Shown here: positions 53,808 through 62,347 of the stretch, in pieces | How the letters are laid out: every line of letters begins with the position of its first letter | Position numbering within the stretch: the first letter of the stretch is position 1 | Assembly: GCF_014639315.1 (NCBI RefSeq) | Contig: NZ_BMFY01000004.1 | Location: 124,001-188,000, forward strand | Direction: 5' to 3' | Length of the DNA: 64,000 bases | DNA from: Sediminivirga luteola | GTDB taxonomy: Bacteria; Actinomycetota; Actinomycetes; Actinomycetales; Brevibacteriaceae | Program-made: the position numbers and the translations under genes | The notes under the pieces: model-generated | What the model saw: only the letters and a program-made list of their open reading frames with translations | Databases searched by the model: none | What the model was told of the DNA's origin: nothing

Positions 53808-54218
53808 TCAGTGTGTCGTGAGGGCGCGGAACTCCATCGGGAGGAACTGCCGCGGTGGTGTTTCGTCTGGGTCTTCCCCGACTTTCGCGCCGTTCGGGAC
53901 CTGCACGTACGTGGTCCCGCCCGGGCCGTCCTGACGGTGGAGCCTCGCACGGACCGTGGCGGCGGTGGTGAGGACTTCCATCGCGGTGTGGGCTGCGACA
54001 GTCACGATGCAGCCCCAGGAGATCCCCGGCGCAGTCATATCCAGCGGCGCCTCTGCAGGCTCGTCTCCCGCGTCTGGCCAGAGCACGATGTACGGTTTGA
54101 TCCGTCCCTCGCCTGTCGTGGGCACCGTTTTCGGGACGGACCCGACATAGACGGTCGTGTGGGGGATCCCAGTGAGCTTGTCCCGGACGTCCGCGGTAAG
54201 CGCGCTTCCAGTGGTCAT
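53808..54218 (-). CDS. Tail terminator-like protein
   Basis: This 136-residue protein matches tail-terminator proteins in position (after the HK97 gp10-like gene, before the tube) and in style: GRIKPYIVLWPDAGDEP, then ISWGCIVTVAAHTAMEVL. It probably caps the tail tube. Overlaps the gp10-like gene's stop by 4 bases. Confidence 0.75.
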   Translation of the reverse strand: MTTGSALTADVRDKLTGIPHTTVYVGSVPKTVPTTGEGRIKPYIVLWPDAGDEPAEAPLDMTAPGISWGCIVTVAAHTAMEVLTTAATVRARLHRQDGPGGTTYVQVPNGAKVGEDPDETPPRQFLPMEFRALTTH

Positions 54219-54571
54219 AGCTCGACGATCTTCGCCATGGCCTGTTCGAGTGCAGGCAGCTGCCTGTCGAACGCCGGGCCCATGAACGGGTGCGGGCGTG
54301 ACCGTGACGTCCCGTACTCAACGAATGCCCCGTACGCGGCGGTGGGGCCCGCGACGGCTGTCGTCCCGCCGGTGTCTTTCGTTGCGTCGAACCCGATGCT
54401 GTTCTCCAGGTTGCCTGTCTGGTTCTGGAAAGTGTGGTTGCGTTTCGCGTCAGAGACGATAGATGCTGCGGTGGCCCGGACTGCCTTATCCGCGAGGATT
54501 CCCGCGCGGCCTGACGCTCGGGTGAGATCCGCGGCGAACGATCGCAGTTCAGATGCGTCGATCCTGGGCAT
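54215..54571 (-). CDS. HK97 gp10-like neck protein
   Basis: This 118-residue protein has the HK97-gp10 pattern: helices at the start, then TGNLENSIGFDAT and GAFVEYGTSRSRPHPFMGPA. I chose the ATG at 54571, 4 bases after AGGAGG, where it overlaps the previous stop by one base (TGATG). The longer open frame adds only ten residues. It helps join head and tail. Confidence 0.85.
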   Translation of the reverse strand: MPRIDASELRSFAADLTRASGRAGILADKAVRATAASIVSDAKRNHTFQNQTGNLENSIGFDATKDTGGTTAVAGPTAAYGAFVEYGTSRSRPHPFMGPAFDRQLPALEQAMAKIVEL

Positions 54572-54999
54572 CACGCCTCCTGGTTCAGGTTGTCGATGCA
54601 CACGAGGTCGCGGGTCCAGTTCGTTGAGGCGTACTGGACATCAGTCACCTTCAGCTGGCGGCCGACGAACGCTGGGTCGTCAGGGCATTCGGTGATTCTC
54701 ACGAGAGGTGATTCTGCTTCTGCTCGTACCCGCTGCACTGTCAGTGGGAGAGAGACGAGGTACGGGCGTACGGTTCGTGTCTCGGCCACGACTTCGTTTG
54801 AGGTGGCGGTGTTGATGGGCTGGACCGAGCATGGGCCGGTGTACAGCAGTTCACCCTCGGGTGGGTTGTCGTAATCGGGGACTTCTGGCCAGTCCGGCTG
54901 GGTTGTGATTCGGCACCGCGCAGTGAACCATGCTTCGGCGGTCTGGGTGTGGTGCTGGGACCAGCCGTCAGGGACGACCTTGTGATTCGGGAACGGCAT
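54571..54999 (-). CDS. Head-tail stopper-like protein (DUF6093-like)
   Basis: This 142-residue protein shows a beta-barrel-like pattern (YLVSLPLTVQRVRAEAESPL, GRQLKVTDVQYASTNWTRDL) as in head-tail stoppers, and its position between connector and gp10-like protein agrees. The family assignment DUF6093-like is by style only. Its ATG overlaps the connector stop by one base. Confidence 0.7.
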   Translation of the reverse strand: MPFPNHKVVPDGWSQHHTQTAEAWFTARCRITTQPDWPEVPDYDNPPEGELLYTGPCSVQPINTATSNEVVAETRTVRPYLVSLPLTVQRVRAEAESPLVRITECPDDPAFVGRQLKVTDVQYASTNWTRDLVCIDNLNQEA

Positions 55000-55334
55000 C
55001 AGAGCCTCCCGTACGGGGAGAACTCCACGATCCCGAAGTGCGAGTCCTCAGCTGCAGACTCGTCCTCGGCGGCCGCCTGTGCCCGCAGGGACGCGGCATG
55101 CTTCCTCAGAGCGTCAGCCACCGCGGCGCCGTTCGTCTGCCTGTCCTGGGTCCGCATGACCTTCGACAGCAGCGCCTCAGACGAGGCGATCGCGTCCAGC
55201 GCGTCCGCCGCGGCACGCTTCACCGACAACTGCATGTCCAGGAACCCCCGGATCATGTCATCCGACAGGATCGGGGGGTCTCGCAGGTCGGCGATGAGGA
55301 GGCGCACCTGGCCTGTGGGAGTCGAATAGTCCAT
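54999..55334 (-). CDS. Head-tail connector protein
   Basis: This 111-residue helical protein (VRLLIADLRDPPILSDDMIRG opening region) fits head-tail adaptor proteins of the HK97 gp6 type. Two ATG codons are adjacent at 55337 and 55334; the second has GGAGG at the ideal 6 bases. It lies right after the capsid gene and its hairpin. Confidence 0.78.
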   Translation of the reverse strand: MDYSTPTGQVRLLIADLRDPPILSDDMIRGFLDMQLSVKRAAADALDAIASSEALLSKVMRTQDRQTNGAAVADALRKHAASLRAQAAAEDESAAEDSHFGIVEFSPYGRL

Positions 55335-55353
55335 CATGCACCTCCAAGGGAGG

Positions 55354-55390
55354 CCTGGCCGGGACGCCGGGAGCAGACGCCCCGGCCAGG
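55354..55390 (-). terminator. Hairpin after the major capsid gene
   Basis: CCTGGCCGGG and CCCGGCCAGG pair over 10 bp around a 17-base loop. No T run follows. Like the hairpin after the tube gene, it probably keeps capsid mRNA more abundant than connector mRNA. Confidence 0.6.
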
Positions 55391-55399
55391 GGTAGGTGG

Positions 55400-56554
55400 T
55401 CAGCCGCCCGTCGAAGCGAACGTGCCGATCGGGTCCAGGGTCGTGCCACCGAGGATGTGGCGGACCCGGTAATCGGTGGTGTCGTTGTCGAACGACCCCT
55501 CCGCCGGGGAGATCGCTCCGCCACCCACAGCGGTGCCCTGGTCGGCCTTCACTCGAAGGTCCGGGTTCTCCCGGCCCCGGAGGAACCCAGCCACCAGCGC
55601 CGGACGGGCAGCGTTCGGGTCCGGGAAGATGTACCAGGTCTTGTTCGCGTTCTCCGACCGGTCCACCACGGGCAGCCAATGCTGGATCACGAGCTGGATC
55701 TGCGAGGACAGCCAGTTCCGCGACCGCAGCCTCCGGTTCCCCTGGGTCGTTTCGATCTCCACCGCGTTGAGGATGTTCTGCGCACGCGGCGCCAGACCCG
55801 GCGGGACGACGAGACGCAGACCCGGGAAGATGATCGGGTTGCCGTCTTCATCCTTGCGGGAGGTGATCGTGGTGATCGCCTCCTGAAGGGAGTCGACGGT
55901 GAGTTCCACGTTCACCGGGGCGTTGCCGTTGTCGGCGTTGAAAAGGTCCGGGTTCGGGCCTTCGGCGGTGGTGTGGAGACCGACAATGGTGTAGTCCTCG
56001 GTGTTCCGGGCTGCCTGCGCGAGACGCTGCGGCAGGGACGTGAAGTCACCGAGTTCGTCGTTGACGATCGCCTCGAACGTGATCGGCAGCCGCCGGCCGA
56101 ACTTCGCGACAGTCAGCTGATACTCGCGGTCGTTCAGCTTCCCAGCCGGGTACGGGGCGCCCTGACCGACGCGCTCCAGGATCTCCTGCCCACCCAGGAG
56201 GTCCACGAACTTCTTCGGCCGGAAGTCCGGCACCAGGGAGCGGCGGACGTACTGGGACCACACCGGGGTGACGGCCTGGTAGTTCGGCAGGAGTTCACGA
56301 CCCAGGACGTCCCCCAGGTAGTACGGGAAGTCGCTGGTGGACATGGCCTCCTGCAGGCGACCCAGACCGTAGTAGGAGCCGGAGAACGCGCCCTGGATGA
56401 TGCGGGCGGTTTCCAGGACCTTCTCGTGGTAGTCAGCGGGGCGCTGCGGGCGGCGGAAGAACGCCGACTCGCGGAGGGCTTCCGTGCCGGCGGTGACAGC
56501 GTCACTGCCGGTGAGGATCTGCACTTCGCCCTCGATCATGGTTGCGGTGCTCAT
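55400..56554 (-). CDS. Major capsid protein (Mu gpT-like)
   Basis: This 384-residue protein shows PITFEAIVNDELGDFTSLPQ, then TVDSLQEAITTI and NWLSSQIQLVIQHWLPVVDR, typical of gpT-like HK97-fold capsid proteins. GAAAGGAAAAAGC lies before the ATG at 56554, a good ribosome site. It follows the cement protein and the protease-scaffold genes. Confidence 0.88.
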   Translation of the reverse strand: MSTATMIEGEVQILTGSDAVTAGTEALRESAFFRRPQRPADYHEKVLETARIIQGAFSGSYYGLGRLQEAMSTSDFPYYLGDVLGRELLPNYQAVTPVWSQYVRRSLVPDFRPKKFVDLLGGQEILERVGQGAPYPAGKLNDREYQLTVAKFGRRLPITFEAIVNDELGDFTSLPQRLAQAARNTEDYTIVGLHTTAEGPNPDLFNADNGNAPVNVELTVDSLQEAITTITSRKDEDGNPIIFPGLRLVVPPGLAPRAQNILNAVEIETTQGNRRLRSRNWLSSQIQLVIQHWLPVVDRSENANKTWYIFPDPNAARPALVAGFLRGRENPDLRVKADQGTAVGGGAISPAEGSFDNDTTDYRVRHILGGTTLDPIGTFASTGG

Positions 56555-56567
56555 GCTTTTTCCTTTC

Positions 56568-56906
56568 TCAGACGAGCCGCACGCGGGCGGGTGCGGTGCC
56601 GGCCGGCTTGGAGCCACCGACGAAGTGGCCGAACAGGGTGTTCTCTGCCTCGGTGGCGGTGAGACCGCCAGAGCCGTTGACGTACACGGGCTGCCCCTCG
56701 GTGAGGGCGCCGGCGACGTCAACCTCTGCGACGGGTGCGGGGCGCACAGCGACGGTGGCCTTGGTGGGCTGGTTGTTGATCGCGCCGCGGGAGGTGATGG
56801 CGACACCGACGATCCCGCCGATAACGACCGGCTGGCCGGATACGGTGCCTTCGGGGACTTCGAGTTCGAGGGTGGACGGGGAGTCGAAGATGATGTTCTT
56901 CGCCAT
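56568..56906 (-). CDS. Capsid cement/decoration protein (DUF2190-like)
   Basis: This 112-residue all-beta protein (GQPVVIGGIVGVAITSRGA, AGALTEGQPVYVNGSGGLT) fits the DUF2190 capsid-cement family. It lies directly before the major capsid gene. The closing AENTLFGHFVG is also family-like. Confidence 0.82.
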   Translation of the reverse strand: MAKNIIFDSPSTLELEVPEGTVSGQPVVIGGIVGVAITSRGAINNQPTKATVAVRPAPVAEVDVAGALTEGQPVYVNGSGGLTATEAENTLFGHFVGGSKPAGTAPARVRLV

Positions 56907-56908
56907 GA

Positions 56909-57364
56909 TCAGGCCTCCTGAATCTGACGGCCGAACACGCCCGCGATGGTGGCGTTGACGTCGGCCTCGCTGATGGTCTTAGGCTCCGTGGAGCCGATGC
57001 CGCGGACCTGCCCGAGGCCGGACTCCTCCGCGATGCGGGCGAGGTAGGTTTCCTCGGTCTCACGGGCCTTCGCCACGACCGTGGTGAGATGGTCGGTGTC
57101 AAGGCGGCCGTCGTCGGTCAGGCGGATCTTCGGGAGGGACTCCCCCACGATCCGCTGCACCGCGGCTTCGGACAGCTCGCTGTTGGCGGAATGGACGAGG
57201 TTCTCCGCGAAGTCGCGGGCGTAGTCCTTGGCCTCGGCGAGCTTCAGCTTGGTCTTCAGGTCGGTGTTCTCGGTCTCCAGCTCGGAGGTCTTCTGCTCCA
57301 GTGCGGTGACCCGACCGGCAGCCTCTTCGAGCTCACGGAGACGGGACTCCTGAATCTCAGGCAT
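56909..57364 (-). CDS. Nested scaffold protein, internal start
   Basis: The ATG at 57364 lies 6 bases after AAGGAG, inside and in frame with the protease gene. The product (151 residues, MPEIQESRLRELEEAAGRV) contains only the coiled coil and the C-terminal part. It corresponds to lambda Nu3 nested within gene C. Made in excess, it would direct head assembly and be removed by the protease. Confidence 0.75.
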   Translation of the reverse strand: MPEIQESRLRELEEAAGRVTALEQKTSELETENTDLKTKLKLAEAKDYARDFAENLVHSANSELSEAAVQRIVGESLPKIRLTDDGRLDTDHLTTVVAKARETEETYLARIAEESGLGQVRGIGSTEPKTISEADVNATIAGVFGRQIQEA

Positions 57365-58174
57365 GGTGTTCTCCTTCGTTTCCTTGTTCTCGGTCGGGTT
57401 GACCGAATCCTGTGCAGGCTTGCTCTCGGTGACCGGGCCATCGGGTTCGTCCCAGAGGTCCCGCTTGTACAGCTGCGGGGCGTCAGCCTCCAGCTTCTGG
57501 ACGAACGCAGTCAGGGCGTCCCCAATAGCTCCGGAAAGCGTGATGCGCTCCTCACGGGACAGACGTCCATCGCCGTACGAGTCATCGGCGATGTTGGTGA
57601 ACGTCTGATGCAGGCGCGCTTCCATCCACCCGCCGATGGACCGTGCTTCCTGGACCGGCTTGGCCGCTTCCAGGACTTCAGCGATCCGGCCACCGCGGCC
57701 AGCGACCGTGACGAAGTCGACCCGATTGAACGGTGACGGGAGGAGGCGTTCGATGATCCGGTGCTGCTGCCCGTTGACTTCGCCCGTGCTGACTTCAGCG
57801 GACGCGACGATCGAAGTGCCGAGGGTGTCAGCGAAGTCCGCGATGAGGTTGCGGTATGTGGACCCCACACGGGCTTCCGCGACGAGGGCACCATGCTCTT
57901 CAGACCAGTGGGCGTCCTCGGTGAGGACCGCGGCGAGGTTCCGCACACTGCCCTCGGGCCGGTTCTCTCGGTCCAGCGCGGAATCGTGGTCGAGGTGGCA
58001 TTGAGTGCCCTTCGGCCACACCCGGTCGGCTGCTGCCTGCTGGAGGACTTCCTTGCTGTAAAAACCGGATGCGCCGATTCCGGGGCTGCACAGCACGATC
58101 TGAATGCGTCCTACACCTTCGGTGGGCGAGGCGGCTTCAGATAGCGCGGTGGTCTCGCGTATCTGCGTGGTCAT
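56909..58174 (-). CDS. Capsid maturation protease with C-terminal scaffold
   Basis: This 421-residue protein has an N-terminal protease domain with His in KGTQCHLDHDSALDRENRP and Ser in LGTSIVASAEVS, as in prohead proteases. A linker follows, then a coiled-coil scaffold (LEQKTSELETENTDLKTKLK) and a C-terminal capsid-binding tail. The ATG at 58174 has AAGGAG 6 bases upstream. An internal ATG at 57364 also has a perfect ribosome site, so a separate scaffold can be made from the same gene. Confidence 0.87.
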   Translation of the reverse strand: MTTQIRETTALSEAASPTEGVGRIQIVLCSPGIGASGFYSKEVLQQAAADRVWPKGTQCHLDHDSALDRENRPEGSVRNLAAVLTEDAHWSEEHGALVAEARVGSTYRNLIADFADTLGTSIVASAEVSTGEVNGQQHRIIERLLPSPFNRVDFVTVAGRGGRIAEVLEAAKPVQEARSIGGWMEARLHQTFTNIADDSYGDGRLSREERITLSGAIGDALTAFVQKLEADAPQLYKRDLWDEPDGPVTESKPAQDSVNPTENKETKENTMPEIQESRLRELEEAAGRVTALEQKTSELETENTDLKTKLKLAEAKDYARDFAENLVHSANSELSEAAVQRIVGESLPKIRLTDDGRLDTDHLTTVVAKARETEETYLARIAEESGLGQVRGIGSTEPKTISEADVNATIAGVFGRQIQEA

Positions 58175-58213
58175 TCAGGTCTCCTTCGGGTGTGGCCGGT
58201 CGTAGCTGTCGCT

Positions 58214-58834
58214 CTAGGGGACGTGCGCCCACGCTTTCCGGCGGACAATTGAGCTGATATGGGCCTGGTCGACGCCGAACTGTTCTGCGAGGGCCACCTG
58301 CGTCACACCGCCGGTCGCGTACCGGCGCCGGATCTCGGAAACTTGCTGGGCGGTGAGTTTCGCCGCGGAGTTGTTCTCGCCTTGGACCCCTTCTGGGTTC
58401 CTCACGGTCCAGTGGTCGCTTCCGCGGTTCTGGCGGCGGCGGGACACCATGTCGCGTGCGTTGTCCGCGGGGTACCCGCGCAGCAGGTGGTTCGGGTTGC
58501 AGCAGATGGGGTTGTCGCACGTGTGCCGTGTGACTTCATCCGGTTGAAGCGGCCCGACTTTCTGTGTCAACACCCAACGGGCGACCCGCCACCTCGTCCC
58601 TGCAATCTTCTGCACGCCGTACCCGTCTGGGTCGGTGGAGTGCGTCCAGGGCCAGCATTCGTCTGGTCCCCGCTGATCGATCCTCGTCCATGGGTCGACG
58701 GGGTCGGGGCCTTTCGGTGGGAGCACCACGCTGGGGTCCCCGAATTTCATGTATCGCTGGTAGTGCTTAGCGCAGAACCCGCGAGCGAGATGGCGTCCTT
58801 CGCACTCTGGGAAGGTGCAGGTACGCTGGGGCAT
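58214..58834 (-). CDS. HNH endonuclease with C-terminal HTH
   Basis: This 206-residue protein has a zinc-finger-like start (CTFPECEGRHLARGFCAKHYQ), an HNH core (EVTRHTCDNPICCNPNHLLRG) and a C-terminal HTH (ALAEQFGVDQAHISSIVRR). Such proteins are free-standing homing endonucleases. I chose the ATG at 58834, 8 bases after GGAGG. It stands between MuF-like and protease genes, with a conserved hairpin just upstream that recurs before the second HNH gene. Confidence 0.9.
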   Translation of the reverse strand: MPQRTCTFPECEGRHLARGFCAKHYQRYMKFGDPSVVLPPKGPDPVDPWTRIDQRGPDECWPWTHSTDPDGYGVQKIAGTRWRVARWVLTQKVGPLQPDEVTRHTCDNPICCNPNHLLRGYPADNARDMVSRRRQNRGSDHWTVRNPEGVQGENNSAAKLTAQQVSEIRRRYATGGVTQVALAEQFGVDQAHISSIVRRKAWAHVP

Positions 58835-58860
58835 GTCGAGTACCTCCATACTCGGCCGTG

Positions 58861-58889
58861 GTCCCGGACGGTTGCAGCCGTCGCGGGAC
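58861..58889 (-). ncRNA. Conserved hairpin upstream of HNH gene 1
   Basis: GTCCCGC-GACGG-CTGCAA-CCGTC-CGGGAC on the minus strand forms an inner 5-bp and an outer 6-bp stem with one bulged C. The same element, with a different but still paired outer stem, precedes the HNH gene at 61734-62318. It lies 27 bases before the start codon. Confidence 0.6.
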
Positions 58890-58959
58890 CTCTTAACTTG
58901 GGCGATGCCGTACCCGGTGCTCCTAGCGGTCACGCGATGGTCGGCATAGGGTCGAAGAT

Positions 58960-59109
58960 GTGAGGGAGTACGGGCACTGCGATAAGCACGCGTGGAAAGT
59001 GCGGATGATCAACCTCGACACGTCCCCGTCGCAGCTGACCGTTGAGTGCCTGGAGTGCGGCATGCTGAAGATCGTCGAGCCGCACCGGACAGGCCCCGAC
59101 CTGGACTAG
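58960..59109 (+). CDS. Small Cys/His-rich protein on the plus strand
   Basis: This 49-residue protein (HCDKHAWK near the start, CLECGMLKIVEPH later) carries four or five possible zinc ligands. The GTG at 58960 lies 7 bases after TAGGGT, a possible -10 box, so the transcript may be leaderless. It is read against the head genes and ends 4 bases inside the MuF-like gene's end. It may be a moron or small regulator. Confidence 0.6.
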   Translation: MREYGHCDKHAWKVRMINLDTSPSQLTVECLECGMLKIVEPHRTGPDLD

Positions 59110-60149
59110 GTCAGCTGCGGCACGGGTGTGGGGATCATGGAGTCCCGCCAGTCCGGGTTCGTTTTCCGGACCGTCAGGTCTTGCCAGGCGACGTCACCGT
59201 TCAGGTAGAGGTCGAGGCGTTTCGGGGAGCCCATAATCGCCAGCTGGTCCGCTCTCGGGAGAGCGTCGAACCACGCCTGCGCGTCAGGGATCGCGTCGTC
59301 AGGTTCATCCAGGTCCAGGCCGAGCAGATCGGACATGGACTTGACCTTGTCGACCCGGGCGCAGCGGCCATTCGGGTGGTCGATCGGCCCGAACTCCTCC
59401 ACCGGGTATTCACGGCCGTGGTTGGCGAGGCACGAGATGCACGTGTCCGTGTCGAGGGTGGCCTGCCACACCCATCCGGTGAGGATGTCCCGGTTGGCGA
59501 GGGCGTTGCGTCTGGCGGCTTCGCGGTGCGCGTCGAGCATCTCCGTCCGCGCGATCCTCGCCGCCCTCGTCAGGCCGCCGTTGAATCCCCACTCCGTCCG
59601 ACGGAGGATCAGCCGAGCGACAGCGTCAGGGTGCTCCCCCAGGAAGATCCCCCGAATGATTGACTGCCGCATCACCTGCGCCTGCTCGGCAGGAATGGGG
59701 AGAGTCCGTGAGGTGATCTGCTGTGTGGAGCGATCAACGATCGCAGCCATCGCCTGCGGGTCCGTCCGGGTGAAATCCACCGCCCGAATGTCCCCAGTGG
59801 GGAGCTGGGATTGGAGGACCTGCACGTGCCCTTCAGCGGCCTCCAGGATCACCCTGGCAAGATCATCCACCAGAATCGAGTCAGTATGCCGGGAAAGCTC
59901 CACCAGGACCGCTTCCGCGTGCGTGAGGGCGTCCTGCACGCGCCGTGACCTCGCGACCATCGACGCCGGCACCCGTGTCCCCTCCGCCGTGGACAGAAGG
60001 TCCGTCAGCGCGGCGGAGAACTCCGGGGCGAGTTCGTCCCAGGCTTCCACCCACGCGGCGGTGAGCCGCCCAACCTCAGCATCCGTTAAGGACCGGATCT
60101 GCTGCCGCATCCACGCCACAGCCGCGAGAGTAGCGCTATTGATCGCCAT
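59106..60149 (-). CDS. MuF-like head morphogenesis protein
   Basis: This 347-residue protein has the MuF/SPP1-gp7 C-terminal pattern: RIARTEMLDAHREAARRNAL, then WVWQATLDTDTCISCLANHG and HPNGRC. Members are packed inside the head or act in assembly. I chose the ATG at 60149, after GAGGA. It overlaps the portal gene's end by 14 bases. Confidence 0.88.
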   Translation of the reverse strand: MAINSATLAAVAWMRQQIRSLTDAEVGRLTAAWVEAWDELAPEFSAALTDLLSTAEGTRVPASMVARSRRVQDALTHAEAVLVELSRHTDSILVDDLARVILEAAEGHVQVLQSQLPTGDIRAVDFTRTDPQAMAAIVDRSTQQITSRTLPIPAEQAQVMRQSIIRGIFLGEHPDAVARLILRRTEWGFNGGLTRAARIARTEMLDAHREAARRNALANRDILTGWVWQATLDTDTCISCLANHGREYPVEEFGPIDHPNGRCARVDKVKSMSDLLGLDLDEPDDAIPDAQAWFDALPRADQLAIMGSPKRLDLYLNGDVAWQDLTVRKTNPDWRDSMIPTPVPQLT

Positions 60150-61710
60150 CCGGGTCCTCGACATCGTCAGGATCCTGATAGTCATCCCTAGCGCCGGCAG
60201 CCCGGCCACGACGGAAGTCGTCAGCGAGAGCCTGCCCGGCGTTCATCTCCGGTGGGATGAACTCACCCGTCTCCGGGTCGGTGACCTGCGCGAGGATCTC
60301 ATCCACATCCCGCACCTTCAACGCGCGGAGGACGAGGCGCAGCAGCACCAGCGGCGGGACGATCTCCAGACTGCCGGCGGTGGCGATCGCGTCGATGATT
60401 TCCTTCGGGTCGTCCTCGTCGATCTCCGGCCACGTGATGTCCAGCGTCCGGTCCGTGCCGCCCGCAAGCTCCACGATGATCCGGTCCCCGTCACGCGAAA
60501 CCGTGCCGTTCAGGGGGCCTTGGGGTGCGATGACAGCCTGATCGATGACGTACCCGAGTGCCGCGCGGTAAAAATCCGTCCACACCTCACGGCGGGCACC
60601 GAACTCCAGCTTGGTGGGGGTGTTGAGGGTCTCAGCGACCGCGCGGGCACCAGTCTGCCCTGGGTCTGCTGAGAGGGTCGTGACAGGAAGACCGAGAGCC
60701 GCCGCGACCATCGCCAGCAGCGGACGGCCCGACTCAGCGTCGATCGTCGCGCCGGACTTCGAGACCGCTTCGATCTTCTGGTCTTCAGTCGCGACAACAG
60801 TGGCGCCGGCGCCGGTGGGGTTCGCGGGGTCGTGCGGACGGGATTCCAGGGCGAGTTTCTGCCGTTTCGCCTGGGCTTTGTTCTTCGACGACGCCTGCCA
60901 CGCGATCCGCGACAGCGCCTTCGTCAACGCGGCCCACGACTCCAGGAACTCCTTGTAGCTCCTGGCCCACGGCAGTGCCGCGTAGTCATCCCCGATGCCG
61001 AACTTCCAGTGCCGGCCCCCATTGACCTTCACGTGGTAGATCGGCATGTCCCATCGCACCTCCACCCCACCGATATGGCGGGGACGGGAGCGGGGACGGT
61101 ATCGCAGGTCCGGGTAGTACGCGGCACGCGTCACTGTCTCCTCGCGGCCAGTCGCCACGTCGAGGGTCGTGACGTTCCAGTCGCGGCGGTAGTACCAGAC
61201 GGTGGCGCGGTCCTCCGGGTCACGGATGACGTCGGTGATCTCATCGAAATCGATCAGCCGCGGGGTGACCTTCCCCGTCAGGGGGCGGGTGACGAATGCG
61301 CAGAACAGGTTGCCGTCGGTGGCGAGAAGGTTCTCGTTCGCGATCTGCGCCTGCGCGCCGGAGAAGCACGCCCTCGTGGCGTCGTCATCCAGGAACTCCT
61401 GGATGAGGGAGTTGACGTCTTCGGTGCCGTCCGTGCCGTCAGCACGCGCCGTGACACCGATCCCCTTGCCCCACACGTACGCCGCACGGACAGCGTTGCC
61501 ACGCTTAATCAGCGGACTTGCAATCGCCATCACGCGGCACAGCTCGGCGGCGCGCTGCAGCCCGTCACGGGAGAATTCCTTGGAGGACTCCCCTACAAGA
61601 TTCCAACCCCTGTCTTCGAGGGCCAGCTCCATGTCAGCCAAGCTCTCGGTCAGCAGTTCAATCCGATTTAGTGCGTCTTCCAAGCGCGATTCAGAGGTAG
61701 CCTCAGACAT
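60136..61710 (-). CDS. Portal protein
   Basis: This 524-residue protein is a portal: AAELCRVMAIASPLIKRGNAVR, the FDEITDVIRDPEDRATVWYY wing region, and the stem/crown stretch GLPVTTLSADPGQTGARAVAE. The acidic tail is typical. GGAGGTGG precedes the ATG by 7 bases. It forms the DNA-packaging ring with the terminase. Confidence 0.92.
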   Translation of the reverse strand: MSEATSESRLEDALNRIELLTESLADMELALEDRGWNLVGESSKEFSRDGLQRAAELCRVMAIASPLIKRGNAVRAAYVWGKGIGVTARADGTDGTEDVNSLIQEFLDDDATRACFSGAQAQIANENLLATDGNLFCAFVTRPLTGKVTPRLIDFDEITDVIRDPEDRATVWYYRRDWNVTTLDVATGREETVTRAAYYPDLRYRPRSRPRHIGGVEVRWDMPIYHVKVNGGRHWKFGIGDDYAALPWARSYKEFLESWAALTKALSRIAWQASSKNKAQAKRQKLALESRPHDPANPTGAGATVVATEDQKIEAVSKSGATIDAESGRPLLAMVAAALGLPVTTLSADPGQTGARAVAETLNTPTKLEFGARREVWTDFYRAALGYVIDQAVIAPQGPLNGTVSRDGDRIIVELAGGTDRTLDITWPEIDEDDPKEIIDAIATAGSLEIVPPLVLLRLVLRALKVRDVDEILAQVTDPETGEFIPPEMNAGQALADDFRRGRAAGARDDYQDPDDVEDPDGDQ

Positions 61711-61733
61711 TCAGACACCACCTCCCATCAGGC

Positions 61734-62318
61734 TTATGCGGCACGATCACGGTCGTTGTGAGTGAACAGGCGGTTTCGGAGTGCTATAGCGGCTTCGTTC
61801 GCGGCTTCAGGAGAGTCGAAATACCCGCCGTGGTACTGGTGGCCGTGGTGCTTTGCTTTCGCGAACCATTTGCCGCGGCTGGCGGACCAGTAGACGCCGC
61901 GGTACCCCGAGGTGTTGTTGGACGGTAGCCGGACCCTGTTTTCGGCGTTCTGCTTGGCCGAAACAACCCGTAGATGCTCTGGGTTGCAGCATGCGGGGAC
62001 ACCGCATCTGTGATCCAGATCGAGCTCGTCTGGGATAGGGCCGCGCTCACGTTCCCAGTTCCACCGATGGACAAGGCGTGTGCGGTTGCCGTCCCAAATG
62101 ACGCCGTAACCGTGCTCGTTCCTAGCCCCTGTCCAAATCAGGTGGCCGTCGAGCATCTCGGTCCGGTGGGAGAACGCCTCTTCAGGAGTCTCGTACAGGG
62201 CACTCGCTCCGGCTTCCGGGTCTCCGTGCCGATACCAGCGTTTGTAGTGGCTCGTGCACCATCCGCGAGCGGTAACGCGTCTGTCGCAGCCGTCAATCGT
62301 GCAGGTAGAATCAGGCAT
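61734..62318 (-). CDS. HNH endonuclease with AP2 DNA-binding domain
   Basis: This 194-residue protein has a zinc-finger-like start (CTIDGCDRRVTARGWCTSHYK), an HNH core (LDLDHRCGVPACCNPEHLRVV) and an AP2-type domain (GYRGVYWSASRGKWFAKAKH). It is a typical free-standing homing endonuclease. I chose the ATG at 62318, 8 bases after GAGGAG. It stands between portal and terminase. Its last 20 residues closely match those of the gene cut by the window end. Confidence 0.92.
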   Translation of the reverse strand: MPDSTCTIDGCDRRVTARGWCTSHYKRWYRHGDPEAGASALYETPEEAFSHRTEMLDGHLIWTGARNEHGYGVIWDGNRTRLVHRWNWERERGPIPDELDLDHRCGVPACCNPEHLRVVSAKQNAENRVRLPSNNTSGYRGVYWSASRGKWFAKAKHHGHQYHGGYFDSPEAANEAAIALRNRLFTHNDRDRAA

Positions 62319-62347
62319 CGTAGCCACTCCTCGTTAGTGGTTGCCAC

